A stretch of 64,000 nt of DNA from Balanoglossus misakiensis (taxonomy: Eukaryota; Hemichordata), in assembly GCA_040954595.2 (NCBI GenBank), contig CM082589.2, positions 9,424,001 to 9,488,000 on the forward strand, given 5' to 3'. Under the pieces are notes generated by a model. The model did no database searches. It had not been told where the DNA came from and worked only from the letters and a program-made list of their open reading frames with translations. A program made the position numbers and the translations under genes. How positions within the stretch are numbered: position 1 is the first letter of the stretch; every line of letters begins with the position of its first letter. Positions 1 to 13,189 of this stretch are shown here, piece by piece.

Positions 1-180
1 AAAACAAAAGTATTGAAAAAATAACCTGAAGTTGGAGTTATTGAGTTTTAAATTGATTTCAATCATCTCCCAGGTGAAAAGCTTGGATTGGCTGAAGCTC
101 CTGTAGTCAGTTACCTGTAGGTAGATTGACACACATGACAATGTTTGACTGTTTACACATTTCTTTGTTTGATCTTTTAG

Positions 181-408
181 AGGAATATTCAAGCACTGCA
201 GAAGAATCTAGAGATGGCACAGAAAAAAAAAACTTGAATTGAAACAACAGCAAGATCAACATGCAAGACAAAGTCAACTCATAGCACTAAGACAACAACA
301 TCAACAACAACATCAATTACAAAGGTTACAACAACAGAGAGCCCAACAACAACAACAACAACAACAAGCAGTGCAAGCACAGCCATCCAATATACAATCA
401 ACAAATCA
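181..408 (+). pseudogene. truncated duplicate of the Q-rich exon
   Basis: This is the upstream copy of the exon at 581-824, offset by 400 bp. It has the acceptor AG at 179-180 but stops after the codons for Ser-Thr-Asn, where the second duplication unit starts, so there is no donor. Spliced on its own it would run into intron sequence. It also carries the ten-A run that breaks the frame. Confidence 0.6.
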
Positions 409-580
409 TTTATTGAAAAAATAACCTGAAGTTGGAGTTATTGAGTTTTAAATTGATTTCAATCATCTCCCAGGTGAAAAGCTTGGATTGGCTGAAGCTC
501 CTGTAGTCAGTTACCTGTAGGTAGATTGACACACATGACAATGTTTGACTGTTTACACATTTCTTTGTTTGATCTTTTAG

Positions 581-824
581 AGGAATATTCAAGCACTGCA
601 GAAGAATCTAGAGATGGCACAGAAAAAAAAAACTTGAATTGAAACAACAGCAAGATCAACATGCAAGACAAAGTCAACTCATAGCACTAAGACAACAACA
701 TCAACAACAACATCAATTACAAAGGTTACAACAACAGAGAGCCCAACAACAACAACAACAAGCAGTGCAAGCACAGCCATCCAATATACAATCAACAAAT
801 CAACAACTAAGTCACCTCTTACAA
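581..824 (+). CDS. glutamine-rich internal exon (transcription-coactivator-like), frame broken
   Basis: A pyrimidine tract ending in gatcttttag precedes the exon, and the donor GTAAGT follows codon CAA at 824. The exon begins RNIQALQKNLEMAQKKK and then continues as a His/Gln-rich coil (QQQDQHARQSQLIALRQQH) ending in QLSHLLQ. The two halves lie in different frames because a run of ten A follows CAG; nine would keep one frame open. The duplicate at 181-408 has the same ten-A run. Helical Leu/Gln segments of this type occur in metazoan transcription coactivators, but I do not recognise the specific gene. The shared frameshift could mean pseudogenisation, homopolymer error, or that only the downstream half is used. 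Confidence 0.5.
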
Positions 825-1070
825 GTAAGTTGTCATAATAATGTGTACAGTGAATATTTTGAAAACCAAGACTGGTACCTGTGGCACTTCTGGGAATTGT
901 TATGTGGGGAAAAATAAAATCAGTTTTCTCAAAAAGGAGCTTTCTTGATGGTACAAATAACATTGGTCTGTGCCATTCCCAAAATTATTTTAATGTATTG
1001 AAGACCTGAAAGTCACGCAGAATAAATTCAATGCACTATTTGCCCAACATGACAACTTTTCCCCACACAG

Positions 1071-1128
1071 AGTTTGATGTGGTGGGTATGGCCGCTTTGC
1101 CTCAAATCGGCCATACACACCACATCTA
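1071..1128. repeat. short perfect-like inverted repeat (hairpin)
   Basis: The left arm tttgatgtggtgggtatggc and the right arm gccatacacaccacatcta are near-complementary around a short centre that includes cctcaaatcgg. It could be the core of a small fold-back element or a transcribed hairpin in the intron or 3' flank. The rest of 835-2390 shows nothing I can assign. Confidence 0.6.
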
Positions 1129-2398
1129 TTAATATTCATGAGTTTACTTTTCTTGTTTACGTACACTACTATAACAATTGGAAATCTAGAGAATGTCTAT
1201 TTCATCAAGTTGACAACCCCCGCATGTGTAAGTCATGTACATAAACAAAAATAGTCTGGTGTGTGGAGCCTTCTCCCTTTTTACAGGAAGTACTTTCGAA
1301 AATGTTTTATGCAATCAGTCCACACTCATGATCAGTTTTGTGTCAGAATTATAGTCCAAGTCACCTACCTAAGCATGCCATAGATATATTGACGATACAA
1401 ACATTGGGAACAAAAGGATTAAGGGAGGTGTGACTGGTCCAACTTGTTTAGTTTTAGTGTGGGGGAAAAGCTGGAATGAAAGCAGACCTAAATTACAGAC
1501 AAAGAAATACAACAAATCTTGTCTCATTCTTATTTTCAATTCCTCTAGTTTTTCCATGGTACCAGTGTGGAAGCACTGATGATAACCTCTGGCAGACAGT
1601 TTTAAATGACGACAATCATCTTACTCTTATGCACATGTGCGTTAATTTTATGTGTACAAAATAACTTCCAATCCAAATATTCTGCACAATTTTATGTGCG
1701 TGCATTCATATAGTGGACTGCCTTCGCTTCCTTCTATATTTCTTGCACGCCATATAAGAAGAATTTAGTTTTGTCTCTTCTTTTCACTCAATTTGCTGTC
1801 TTTTCCTAATCTATGACACAGACTATGGTTGCCGCCACCTTGTCTGTTGTTAAGACAGCACTTGTGGCATAGATAACAATTTTGTAACTAGAGTCTCTGC
1901 TTTGGCAAATGTGCGTTAGACGAACAATACCCTTTAACAAAAGTCTGCTTAGAATTCAAATCATATTCTTTTCAAAATTTCTGCATGTGATTACATAGTG
2001 AATTAAAGCTGCAAGCAGTGTTCACTGGGCCCAAGCAATTCCCAGGATTCCTACTAAATACCAAGGATTATCTGCTGTGGATACCCAAAATTTTGTCAAA
2101 AAGTTTGGTCCTAAACTGATCTATGTCCTACAAAATCTAAACTTCTAGATCTATTGGTGAGCCTAGAATTAGGAGTGTACATAATTCATTAGGTCAACGG
2201 GGGTCCTGAAACTAACCATCAAATTTTAGACACAGCCTAAATCAATGTCCCATTGTACAGTAACTAACTATATGCTGCCGTAAATGTCAGTCTGATTGAC
2301 AAATGTGAACAATGTTAAAGAGAGCAGTCTCATGATACATTGCCACCTTCTGTGAAGTGACTTTTAAAGAAAACCGTTTTGTTTGCATTCAACTGCAG

Positions 2399-2676
2399 CA
2401 GCAACAACAACCAGAACACAATCAACCATTCCACCACCAAAACAACAACCAGCAGCAACAAAACAAACATGGCAACAACAACAACAACAGCAGTTATCAC
2501 AACAACAACAACAACAGCTGTAACTAGGACAACAGCCAAGGCCGCAACCAAAGGTACCTCAGATGGACTTGGCACCCAGCTTGCAACAAACACAGCAACA
2601 ATCAAGTAGTAGTCTGCTGGCTGATGACATGAGTCTTTTTGATATTCTGAATCAATATACTCATACAGGAAACTGA
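2399..2676 (+). CDS. possible Q/N-rich C-terminal exon
   Basis: After an acceptor-like stretch (tttgcattcaactgcag) the sequence is CAA/AAC-rich. One frame reads PPPKQQPAATKQTWQQQQ, then LSQQQQQQL, a TAA at 2521, then LGQQPRPQPKVPQMDLAP and finally SLLADDMSLFDILNQYTH before a TGA at 2674. The phase-0 frame from the acceptor instead gives a Q/N-rich peptide that ends earlier. The acidic/hydrophobic tail resembles an activation-domain terminus and could be the last exon of the gene whose Q-rich exon lies at 581-824. The in-frame TAA means a frame change, decay, or use of the other frame. I do not recognise the family. Confidence 0.35.
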
Positions 2677-2814
2677 CTATAATGAACAGGAGACTGTTCA
2701 TGCCTTCATTACCATTTTAACTTCTATATACTAAATGAAACCCAGATGCCCAAAGAAATGTCAGAAATTTCTCAAGGTATGCGGGAATTTTCAAATATTC
2801 CAGACAGTATATGG

Positions 2815-3165
2815 CCATTTCTTTCTGCTTCCAAAACGAGCATCTAGAGTCATGCATGCCACTGGCCCAATAAAGCCTGATAGCCCTTGCTGAGAATTGT
2901 AATGTTACTAGCATCTCCCTTTAAGTCACTCACATAAACTGATCAGTGGTGATTGCTTATAGTGAAGGCAAGGCTAATTTAAATTCAAAATGGTAACCAT
3001 CCTTAATCACACATATGTATCATTTGACCAATCATTGGAAAAACAGAGTCTGTGATTGACTTCAAAGGGATGCTAATTACATCACAATTCCCAGCAAGGG
3101 GTTTCAGGCTTTATTGGGCCAGTGGCATGCATAGTTTCTGGAAGCAAAGCAGAAAAAATACAGCT
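2815..3165. mobile_element. fold-back (MITE-like) element
   Basis: About 115 bp at 2818-2935 recurs in inverse orientation at 3053-3163. Shared pieces include catgccactggcccaataaa and its complement, agcatc/gatgct and gcccttgctg/cagcaagggg. Arms are about 80% similar with a roughly 120-bp spacer. The arrangement fits an old palindromic non-autonomous DNA transposon. Confidence 0.6.
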
Positions 3166-3205
3166 TTATACTAGACTAATATTTCATTAACGTCTGATCA
3201 TTAAA

Positions 3206-3276
3206 TTGGAGAACGTATCTCTAAAGTTGGTCTCTATCGCTCCCTCAGGGAAGAGAGCAATAGACAGAACTTTGAG
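3206..3276. repeat. small stem-loop sequence
   Basis: ggtctctatcgctccctc is followed by gggaagagagcaatagaca, which can pair imperfectly with it. It adjoins the fold-back element at 2815-3165 and may be one of its ends or a separate relic. From 3280 to 5290 I see AT-rich sequence with no exon, RNA gene or repeat that I can support. Confidence 0.3.
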
Positions 3277-5289
3277 TGACAGAACTTCCAGTTGTGTACT
3301 TATCATTTGTATTGCCCAATCACAGACATTGTATTATTGGTCATTTATCTGTCCAATTCTTGTGTTCAGTTGAGCATTACATCAACAAAGTTTCGCTTTA
3401 ACAGTGACAATACAACACTTGCAAAAACATGGATTGCTCAGGTCAGCCTATATGGTTACAGATTACCTGTGAACCAACTAATCCAGTTATAATGAATGTG
3501 TTTCGTTATATACAGAGAATTGTAGATTGTATGAGACGTGTTAATATTACACTCTAGCATGGGGCAATGTTCACACGTATATATTTATCATGTGAAAGCC
3601 ACAAAGTCACCAGCTCTTCATGTTCATTTTCAGTTTTTTTGTTTTGTTTCATGGAATCATTTTATAGTAAAGGTCTGCTTGCTGATAATTGAATTGAACT
3701 GAACTCACAAGATATGTGTGGACATAACATGTTAATACTTCCATGTCATTATTTCTGTTACTGCCAAACAATTAAATAACACCATAATGTCAAAAATAGC
3801 AACTTTGTCATTACTTTGAAGGGATACAGATCCAGGGTTAATGTTTCATTGGGGAGTCTAACAGTGTTTGAAAATGTCACATTGTCATTTGAAATGTTGA
3901 GATTGGGCAGTGACAATGACATTGTTTGTGTACAGACTTTGCATGGAAATCTTTGAAAAATGAAAAGTGGTGCGTGGAAAAGAATGAAGTCTTTTGGGCT
4001 TATATCAGGTGCCTTCATTTGACTCTCAAGGAGAGTTTTGTAAAACAATTAACTTGTTGTGTGTCAGCATTATTGGGAAAGATTAAGCACACACATGTGT
4101 ATACAGGTTAGATTATAATGGAAAATCACCATCAGCCTTTTTCTTAGCACTCTCACCTTTCACCCCAAGTTCCCTGTGTAGACACCCAACTTTTCCAACA
4201 GAAACAATGGATTTGGACCGAACCATTAGTTCATTTGAATACCGGTATGTATGTAATATCTGTATTTATAACATACCTCATGCTAACACTGTGTTGTGAT
4301 TCGCCAGAATCCGTCACATTATAAGAAAATAGAATCGACTATGAATTCCTCTGGGAACTAGCAGAAAATCTATAAACTGATCACGTGACCAAAGGGATAT
4401 AAAAGAATCCCATACATATACTTTGTCAGTTCACCTCTGTAGCCAGACTGGCCATACGTATGAACTGATGATGTCCCTGTTATAGGCATATGTCTTGTGA
4501 AACTGTTAAACCATTTTGTTGTGTTTTGTGTTTGGTGAACGGCAACATCCGTGACAAGCATGGTAGAATCAAACTATTACATACACGTTAAGAAATATAG
4601 TCAATTATTAGGAAGTGACCATAGTTGCCAAACGATTAAAATCACATTTTTAATATCAATATTCACATGTCATTGCTTTCTACATTTCTAGAATTTCCTA
4701 ACATTTTTATGTTAACAAAAACAAGAGCCTTCCGTGACCACTTATTGACTTTTGAAAATATTTCATGTAATCAGCCATTCATTTTATGTTTGTGTAAAGA
4801 ATGACACCCTGAGGCTGTTGAATCATGTATAGTGCTGAAGGGAAGGGGGGACACCACTCCTCAATTTCTTTCATTTTGCAAAAGATGCTAAGTTGGTTTA
4901 TTTTTTTCCGGATATTGCTTATATTGTAATGAAAGTTTGGTATGTTATGCAGTTCTTAAGAAGAGCTTTTGACAAACATTTCAGTGTACTTTTAAGACTG
5001 CTAGAGTATGTAGATAGTGTATGCAGCGTTAGGAAGAAATATCTTTGATATTTTTATTCTAACAATTTTCCTATCATGATAAACAAGTAGACAGAGATAT
5101 CATGTTAGGATTTTTGCATACATAAAATAAATATTCTGATAAAATGAGTGCTTTTGTCTGTCTCTTTGATTTCAGGTGAGGATCAGCCGCTCCAACAAAT
5201 GGTCTGCTTACTTCCCTTTTTCATCTGATTAAAATCAAATGTAGTGTTAGGCGCTGGTGATGATTTTGGCTATTCTGTTCTCAGTTTTG

Positions 5290-6860
5290 GCTGTTCTCGG
5301 GTACATTAGCTGGGAACTACTGGTCAGATTGCTTTGAAAAGTGGTATGCACGTTTCTTATGCCAACATCATAGAGCTATATAAGTTCTAAGCTAATATCG
5401 TGAATTATCTACTTTTTATGAACGTTTTGTCGTTTAACACAATGGTAAAATATTTTCTATGAAAGTAATTGGCTGATTTCTTTAACATTTAGTATAAAGC
5501 TTCCTATAGGTGTAATTGTTGCAAAGTTTGCACATTTGTAATTATGAGCCAAATTTTGCAATTTTGGGTCAAAAATCGTTTTCTCTGAAACCTCGCGCTT
5601 GTCAGATTGCTTTGGAAATTGGTAGGCATGTTCTCAGGGTTAAGCAATTGTAAGTTGTTTAAACATTTTGCTGAAATTTGCTTATTTGTGTTCTTGAGGT
5701 AACTGTTGTGATTTTCTCGTTGAAACCACTTGTCAGATTGCTTTGAACTTTGGTAAGCATGTTCCCATCGAAGTAAGATATTGTAAAATTTTGGTGATGT
5801 TTGCTTTTTTGTGTTTGGCAGTTTTGGGACAGTTTTTTAAAATTAGATCATATCTACTTTTTTGGTATTAGGTCATTAACAAAAAATTAAGTCATAGAGT
5901 TGGTCACACATCCTACTTATAGCACAAGTGTGAGAATACGACCAGTTTGTGTCGCGTTATCTGCTTTCATTGAGGAATTACAGCGCCCGCAAGTAAGGTG
6001 TTAATGTCACATTTGTATTAGTATATTCCAGTGGGACCTTATGAGATTGGTTGCATCTGTATGGATGTATGGGAGTATGTCCATCCACATCAAAAACTTG
6101 AAGACCGCTACGCGTACAACCTCGATATTTGGTGTGTAGATGCATACCGGTTTGTAGATGGGAGTTTGTTCAAACGAAGTTGTCATAGCCAAAAATATGC
6201 AAATTTTCTGGGAAAACCTAAATTTGGTAAAAATTCAGAAAACTAACAACCCCTGGTCGTAATGATTCTGTATGTTTTGAGGTAATAGTGTGAATTTTCT
6301 ATTTTTTTGTGCAATTTTTGCCCTTTTCTACATTTTTGTTAACAAACTACCTTTCTGGAACTAATCAGCCCACCTCTTTGAAATTTAGTATGGAGCTTCA
6401 TATATGATCTGACATATCAAAGTTTTGTTTAAATTGCTGCCAAATTTTTACATTTTTGATCATTTTTTAAATGTAAAATCGCTCATAAATTGCTTTGGAA
6501 ATTTGCATGTATGTTTGTCAAATCAACTAGGAGAATTTAATATTATATTTTTGGGGTGATTTTTGCCATTTTTGGTCAAAACTCTTTCTCAGAACCCTCT
6601 ACCCTATTGCTTTGACATTTGATTTAAAGGATCCTGGGTGAGTTGTCATGATAATTTACAAAACCTATGATGAAAGTGTCAATGCTTTTTGTGGGCAATA
6701 TCTTGTATTTTGTGGGGCATATTTTCCAATTTTGAAAAATAATATTTCCCAGTGTATTACTCTAAAATTTGAGTTAATTGTATTGGCTTCTTTAGAATTA
6801 TAATGGAATTAAATTATAGGTAATTCGGAACTTTTATATTTTGTAGGATATTTTGCTGTT
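5290..6860. repeat. degenerate dispersed/tandem repeat family
   Basis: The phrase cttgtcagattgctttg followed by an aaatttggtaggcatgttc-like segment recurs near 5320, 5600, 5730 and 6480-6610, separated by pieces such as ttttgggtcaaaaatcg. Spacing is irregular (about 130-280 bp). The same family occurs at 9190-9680, and the 6030-6410 part is repeated in inverse orientation at about 59725-60135. No coding potential is visible; it looks like an old interspersed repeat with internal reiteration. Confidence 0.55.
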
Positions 6861-9189
6861 CATTTTGGTGCATGGACAGTGTTGGCCTGTCGATTTATCT
6901 ATGTTTAGGAAATTTGATCAAATTCAAACTTGAATTGCATTGAATCAATTTTAATTCCCGCCAAAAACACTTTATTGACTACAAACGTTTGTTTTGTTGG
7001 ATGGGTAAAATTTAAGACCTCTCGACCAACGCAGAGTGAAGTTTAATACTTTTGAAGTTGTCAAAATCGACTAAACAGAGCGAGAAAAACGGCAATTTGC
7101 GCTGTCGGCACATTTCGTCTCCTGCCTCGAATTATCGACACCAGGACCCCCCTCCCCCCCAAAAAAAAATATATCAATTATGGTTCATCACATAACTAGA
7201 CTGTGCATCGTTCATGAAATCAAACTAGACGATGGACAAAACAGCAGAAAAACTTCGCCGATTCCGAGGTAAACCTATCCCGACAGGATAAGAATTCCGC
7301 TATGTGACGTCATCTAATTTCCTTGCAATCATGGCTTGGTCGTTACTTCGGGAATGGCACATAATCTTCTCGCTTCGGCCTTTAATTTCCATGACCCCGG
7401 TTGTTTCGGCCAAGACGCAAACTGATTCTTCACTTTGTAGTTCAGTAAAGTTGGCGAATGGGATAGTCTGTTAATGGTGAATGCAGGCCTGTACGCAGTG
7501 CTAGCGAACGGGACTATTGACATAAAAAGCGAGCCTGGTGTCAGATTAGTGGGACTGTCATATCATGAACACAATACGGGAGGCGTGATAAAGGCATTAT
7601 AAAGACCGAGCGTGAAACAGACATGGAAACGATCGACAGTACGGTACAGTGGCTGTGGGTAGAGCGAGCGTGTTGCTGTGCCGAACACATTTACCATGTT
7701 TGTTAAATACAACCATGGACGTAAAAAGAGAAGGACTTCAGACTGCCTCTTAAGCCCATTCACACCTATTGTGTTCTCTTTGTCTATGCTGTCCTTTGAT
7801 GTCTTTGGTGACTGTTGCTGCTGTATACGTACACAGTGACACACCCCCTCGGGTACTCTCAGCAGTACTCACGACAACTTGCTGTTTAAGTCACAAAGAA
7901 GTGGTAAATTACTGTAAAATTATCACCATTTGTGTGTCTCGATGTAACGGAAATAAAGAAGTGAAAACAGAAAAAATCGACGCATATTTGACCAAATGGC
8001 GAACCGATCTTTATAAGCATGCTAAAAAACAAGACATTTTAAAATCACTCTCACTTTAAAAAGTTCAAGGGTCCTACGTCTAATTTTTGCATTTAGGAGG
8101 AGACGAAGCAATAAACTTTCAGAAAATGTGCGTCTTATATGCAGGAGCACATGGCCATTTTCGCTATCCACGTTCGGATTTTGCCAAATTTCGCGAAGTG
8201 CGGTTACTCTGTCGCCATAGGATTACACGTCCATGGTTTGAAATGCGCGGCTGTGGTAGAAAATTACCCACTGTTCTTTGGGGCGTGAGCCACCCCCCTG
8301 AGACAATGGTGCACTCACACTCGAGAACATAGGTGCGCTATTTGCATATACAAATGGAATATTCCTTCGAATGCGAGCATGTTCCAGTGCGTTCTAAAGA
8401 AATAAAATATGCAGCTATAGCATGTATGCATATTCATTAGTGTGTCGTAATGCTAACTTTGGTCTGTGATTGGGTAACAAGTCCCACTCTCCATAACAAC
8501 AGGTGATCATTGACCCGTTTCCGGTGTGCGACGTCGGGTTTCAATCACTTTCCTTCTTACTGCCGCGGGATCAAGACGTCTTTTCGGTAGGCTCATAATC
8601 CAGTCGTTGCTTTTAGTACCATAGCCTATATAGCTACGTTACCGTCGCTCGATTGTTTTGTCTGGTATTAGGTGATTTGCAGCTATCCGTTCAACACCTT
8701 GTAGTTGAACAGAAGTAGGTCTTATTCCAGAAAAAAAATCCGAGCTACGGGCGTGCAGCTAGCCATGCCTCTCGGCCATTCTGTGTATGGCTTCGCTGCT
8801 GACCAGGAGGTCATAATCGAGAAAGTCTAGTCATATTTATAGGGTTATACTCTGTGAGAATTTTATAGCTAGGCCTCTTGCCTAAGCGCGCGTAGGGCCA
8901 TTGTTTGCATTTTTTTACGGTTTAAACTTGGTTGGTGTATTTTCGCGTTTCTGTTTGTTTTGTTTTTTGTAACATTTTACTGTTTACATGTTGTTGGCGT
9001 ATTTTCGCTTTTCTGGTGAGATTTCCACCTCACCGTTGATATACTTAAACAATTATCCTAATTTTTATTGGGCAAACCGAGAAAACCAAAACCACCACAA
9101 GTAAAGAAAATTGTAATCTGTTTGGTGATAACCCTTTTAGCTTTGAGAGATAACCGATTTAATGTTTTAGTAAAACCAAATTTTTGACC
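6861..9189. other. non-coding stretch with CpG-richer portions
   Basis: From about 7080 to 8760 the DNA has more CpG than its surroundings (for example around 7080-7130, 7550-7720 and 8500-8600), as expected near promoters in many invertebrates. ORFs here (for example 7769-8059 and 8087-8332) have no recognisable domain and no consistent splice context. A C/A run lies at 7147-7170. I can support no gene. Confidence 0.35.
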
Positions 9190-9680
9190 AGGGTGACAAG
9201 CATTTTTTTCTCCAAGAGTCGTGTTGCTTTGAAGCATACATCTGGATATATGGTCCCAGTTTATGAAAACCTGGTTGATGAAAAATGTGCATATTTATAA
9301 TTTTGTACTATTTTTTGTCTTTTGTGGTCAAAAATTGTTTTATCTAAAACTGCTTGTCAGATTGCTTTCAAATTTGGCAGGGTTTTTCCTTGGGAATAAT
9401 TAAGTGAGATGTTTTAGAAAAATACTTGAAATTTGCATATTTGCGTTTTGTGTGTGATAGTTGTGGAATTTTTCATCAAAAATTATTTTCTTTCAAACTG
9501 CATGTCAGATTGCCTTGAGCTTTGGTAGGCATGTTCCCTGAAGCGGTTGACGTAATATATTGTACAATTTTGGTGAAAATACTGATTTTTCTGAAACTGC
9601 ATGTGGGATTGCTTTGAAATTTGATAGGAATATTGCAATGGGTAACCCAAGTTTTGTCTGATTGTGTTGATTTCCCTATA
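9190..9680. repeat. second copy of the 5.3-6.9 kb degenerate repeat
   Basis: Segments such as actgcttgtcagattgcttt (about 9350), aactgcatgtcagattgcct (about 9495) and aactgcatgtgggattgctt (about 9594) match the repeat at 5290-6860, again with aaatttggtagg-like continuations. Spacing is about 100-150 bp. No gene is visible from 9680 to 10330. Confidence 0.5.
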
Positions 9681-10339
9681 CTGAGACTCGCCAAGTACAC
9701 TATATGTTTTTATTACTAGGGAGTTCAGAATCCAATATGGCCGCCATACGAACTGGGACATACTGTGTAATCTGATTATTTTCTAAACTTGACATATTTT
9801 AATTTCTCGATCTCACAAATAAAAATGAAATGCCAAAAATTGAGTAACTTTCGTTTCTTCCTGCTTGTTGTCCGTTAAAGTCTTTTTCCTCCCACTGGGA
9901 AAGTGGCTAGAGTCAATATGTGCATAATGGCAGCATTATATGGCACTGAATAAATGGCAGGGGTGTTTACATCTCCTAATTTGTTTTCACTTAAACCATT
10001 ATAAATATCTAACAGTATATGATCATATTGTGTATGCAACTCGGAGATGCGTTTCACTTCAGGGTTGGAAGTTTGTTTAGTCAAGTCTGGGAAGTGACAT
10101 GTCTTCAAAGTGACTGATGTTATCTGCTTAGAGCTGAATGCCCATGGGTGTTCTTTCCTAGAATACATTTTCTTTGCATTTCATAGACCTGTGTATAATT
10201 ATAATTTCAGTTATATATTCTAATTTGCGTTTAGGTAGAGTATGCATGGAATTAAAATAATTATTCTGTAATTACCCAACAAAAATGTTTCTCTTACAAT
10301 TGTCTAGCAAGTGGATATTTTGATTGTTAATTTGCACAG

Positions 10340-10716
10340 GCAACATTATGGAAGTAGCATTAAGAGTATTCGATAATATAGCAGACCTTCTAGCCAGAAA
10401 GAAGAGCTTAGAAGATTTATCAGCTCATAATATTCATTTAACCAATGAACTTTATATGAACTTGCACACCTGCCTTCAAGATACAGGAATTAATGTTCAG
10501 GAAACCTTACCAGCTCTAGTACATTTATTTCAGCCAGAAATTGAATTACCAGAAAAAAAATCAGTAATGTTAGAAAGACACAGTCAGAAAATAAATGGAG
10601 AAAGCCAGCAAGGAAGGCAGAAAAGTGGAATACATGAAAGACACAGTTTGCTTAAACTACGTGTGTATGCAGTAAAAACTGTATGGTGCAAGGACGTTCA
10701 TTTTTATGATTTATAG
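10340..10716 (+). CDS. exon-like ORF, helical protein of unknown family
   Basis: A plausible acceptor (tttgcacag) precedes an open frame that begins NIMEVALRVFDNIADLLARK and continues with SLEDLSAHNIHLTNELYMNL and TGINVQETLPALVHLFQPEI, then a Lys/Glu/Gln-rich hydrophilic tail, to a TAG at 10714. Amphipathic Leu/Ile spacing and balanced amino-acid use make it more protein-like than other ORFs nearby. The true 3' end may be a donor before the stop. No catalytic motif is visible and I do not recognise the family. It could be an internal exon of the host gene whose Q-rich exons lie upstream, but no phase-linked neighbour was found. Confidence 0.4.
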
Positions 10717-11522
10717 CCAGCCAGTCTTTCCATGCATATCATACCAAAATTAATATGAAAATCGTGTTAATGTTAATAGACTACAAGGATAGTACAGATA
10801 CATGTAGAACGTACACTATCCAACTTTCTCCACTTTTGATATCTGCTCAACACAGGCAAGCAAAAGGGCCGATCTGAGAGTTTGACTTGAATGATGGCAA
10901 TTTTTGCTGTCCAGAAGTAACTGTATAAAATAATATTTGGTAGTAGTATAATTGCTCAAAATACACAAGAATTTAAATATTTCCACTCACTAAGTGATTG
11001 AACTGATTTTCAGCAAATTGCAGTGTATAAACAAATATTGCCATCTAATGAAATATCAATCCAATATGGCCGCCCATTTGCAATGGTAAAATGCTAGGTT
11101 TTTCCTTTTTTGAGCGCCTGGGAATTTAAATTATAATCCAGATATCAAAAACTTAAGTCACTATCTGTATCTGCACATATATTGTAATATATTCTTAAAA
11201 TTTCGTTACAATTAGATCAACTATGATTGAGACACGGAACATCAAACATTGCAAAATTTCATATTTCCCATGGTGCCATGCAAAAAATAGAGATTTTCTT
11301 TACAAGTTTAGATGATCTCCTGTAAAACTGAAAGAAGTATTCTTCTGTGAATCGTGCATAATTTTTTGAAAAATGTTGAAGATACTTGAGAATATCAGTA
11401 TTTTTTGATGCTTTTGTACCTTGAAAACCAGTGAACCGATTTTGATAATTGTCTTTATTATAACCTACAAAGACCTATAAACATTTTTATCAGTAAAATA
11501 AACGGCCTTATATAATTTTACT
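10717..11522. other. non-coding AT-rich sequence
   Basis: No exon, RNA gene or clear repeat can be supported. Short phrases such as atccaatatggccgccc (about 11060) recur in the repeat modules between 12.6 and 22.6 kb and near 9730, suggesting relics of the same dispersed family. Confidence 0.3.
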
Positions 11523-12080
11523 GGTCCAGCTGTTACAGAGACCACCGGCTATTTTATTATAAACTGGTGGTAGGTCAGTGAATGCCTCTGTCTGATTGGA
11601 CTAATCAGCTTGTCATACTCGCATGTATTTTTACAGACAGTTTTTGGACAAAAATCAGCTGTGGTCCAGCTGTTACAGAGACCACCGGCTATTTTATTAT
11701 AAACTGGTGGTAGGTCAGTGCATGCCTCTGTCTGATTGGACTAATTAGCTTGTCATACTCGCATGTATTTTTACAGACAGTTTTTGGACAAAAATCAGCT
11801 GTGGTCCAGCTGTTACAGAGACCACCGGCTATTTTATTATAAACTGGTGGTAGGTCAGTGAATGCCTCTGTCTGATAGGACTAATTAGCTTGTCATACTC
11901 GCATGTATTTTACAGACAGTTTTTGGATAAAAATCAGTTGTGGTCCAGTTGTTACAGAGACCACCGACTATTTTATTATAAACTGGTGGTAGGTCAGTGA
12001 ATGCCTCTGTCTGATTGGACTAATTAGCTTGTCATACTCACATGTATTTTACAGACAGTTTTTGGACAAAAATCTGTTTT
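11523..12080 (+). repeat. four tandem copies of a 140-bp unit
   Basis: Units start with ggtccagctgttacagagac at 11523, 11663 and 11803, and with a slightly altered form at 11942. Copies differ by a few substitutions and single-base indels. Each unit contains ccaccggctattttattata followed by aactggtgg, so CCACCGG/CTGGTGG can form a weak stem in every copy. No coding potential. Confidence 0.9.
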
Positions 12081-13189
12081 TTTAGTGCTGCTTGTAAGAT
12101 TGCAGTGACACATAACACTTGATTGGGCATGGTGATTTTTTTTATGTTTCCATAGTATTTGAATATTTTTGCCATATATGCTTCCAATGTCTCCCGCGAT
12201 TTAATTTTGGTGAATACCTAAAATCTGTGTAATCCCCAAATGGCACAACAGTTTCCTATACGCTATGTTTTAAGAAGTTAATTATACATAGATATGCATC
12301 TTGTTAAAATGCACAACAGTCACGATTTTGTTCACGAGTTTTATTGCTGCCAGGACATAACCCAAATATTTTGATAATTTTGGCAATGACCTTTGAACTA
12401 CTATCCCATGCCTTGGCATGTACAGCAGATACAGCCTTCAAATTTGGAGGACTGGAACACCTAATGAAGTACATGTATTAACTTTAACACAATAATTATG
12501 TATATGAGCTATTTAAAGTTAACCAATAAAGCGTAGAAGTCTGGTTTTTGCTGGACACTTATCAGTTTGATATCAAAATTTGTTGGCACAAATTTGCGTG
12601 ACCTCTGGCTTACTTACCATTTCTCAGCATCCATAACAGATACAGCCTTTGCTTTCTGTTGGAACCATGCTAACCACTTTGGCTCCTACAATGCTGCTTA
12701 TAGTTGGGTCTTCTTCATGGCGGCCATATTGGTTTTTTGGATAACCTTTAAAAGTTGACATTTTTTTCAAAAATTACAAGGCCAATCAAGTTCTAATTTA
12801 CTGTCCGTTCCAATTTTTTTCAATAATATTGTTAGTAGTCATGTGAATTTGGATTAATTATAGATTTTTGAAAAATCTCATGAAAAATTTCCAAAGTCTT
12901 TTTTAATCAAGCTTTCAAGTGAATTGTGATTGCTTTAACCTTATTCGAGCCAAATTGGATTTTCTGAACACTGATGAAAAACAAAGATTTCCTATTTCTA
13001 GCCTACTCATTGATAGCACACAAATTCCATTTTTGGATACAAGTCGGCATATGACTAGAATACGTTACATTTTTGGCAACTTTCACATGTTCTTTGATCC
13101 AGTTTTTTTTCAGAATTTGATTAAACAATTTGTTGGCCACTCTCACATGTCCTTTGATCCAGTAATTCTAGAACTTAATTTTATGTGGA

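Larger units (their letters stand above)
11..824 (+). repeat. 400-bp tandem duplication containing a Q-rich exon
   Basis: The sequence from 11 reappears at 411, an exact 400-bp shift, and the two copies are almost identical through intron, branch/pyrimidine tract, acceptor and exon. The first copy breaks off near 408, just after the codons for STN, so it lacks the donor site found in the second copy. The CAA run differs slightly in length between copies. This is a recent local duplication of one intron plus exon, or possibly an assembly duplication. Confidence 0.85.

Noticed and set aside
7769-8332. ORFs in the CpG-richer 7.7-8.3 kb region as small genes
   Set aside because: No splice context, domain or codon pattern supports them, and both strands are similarly open.
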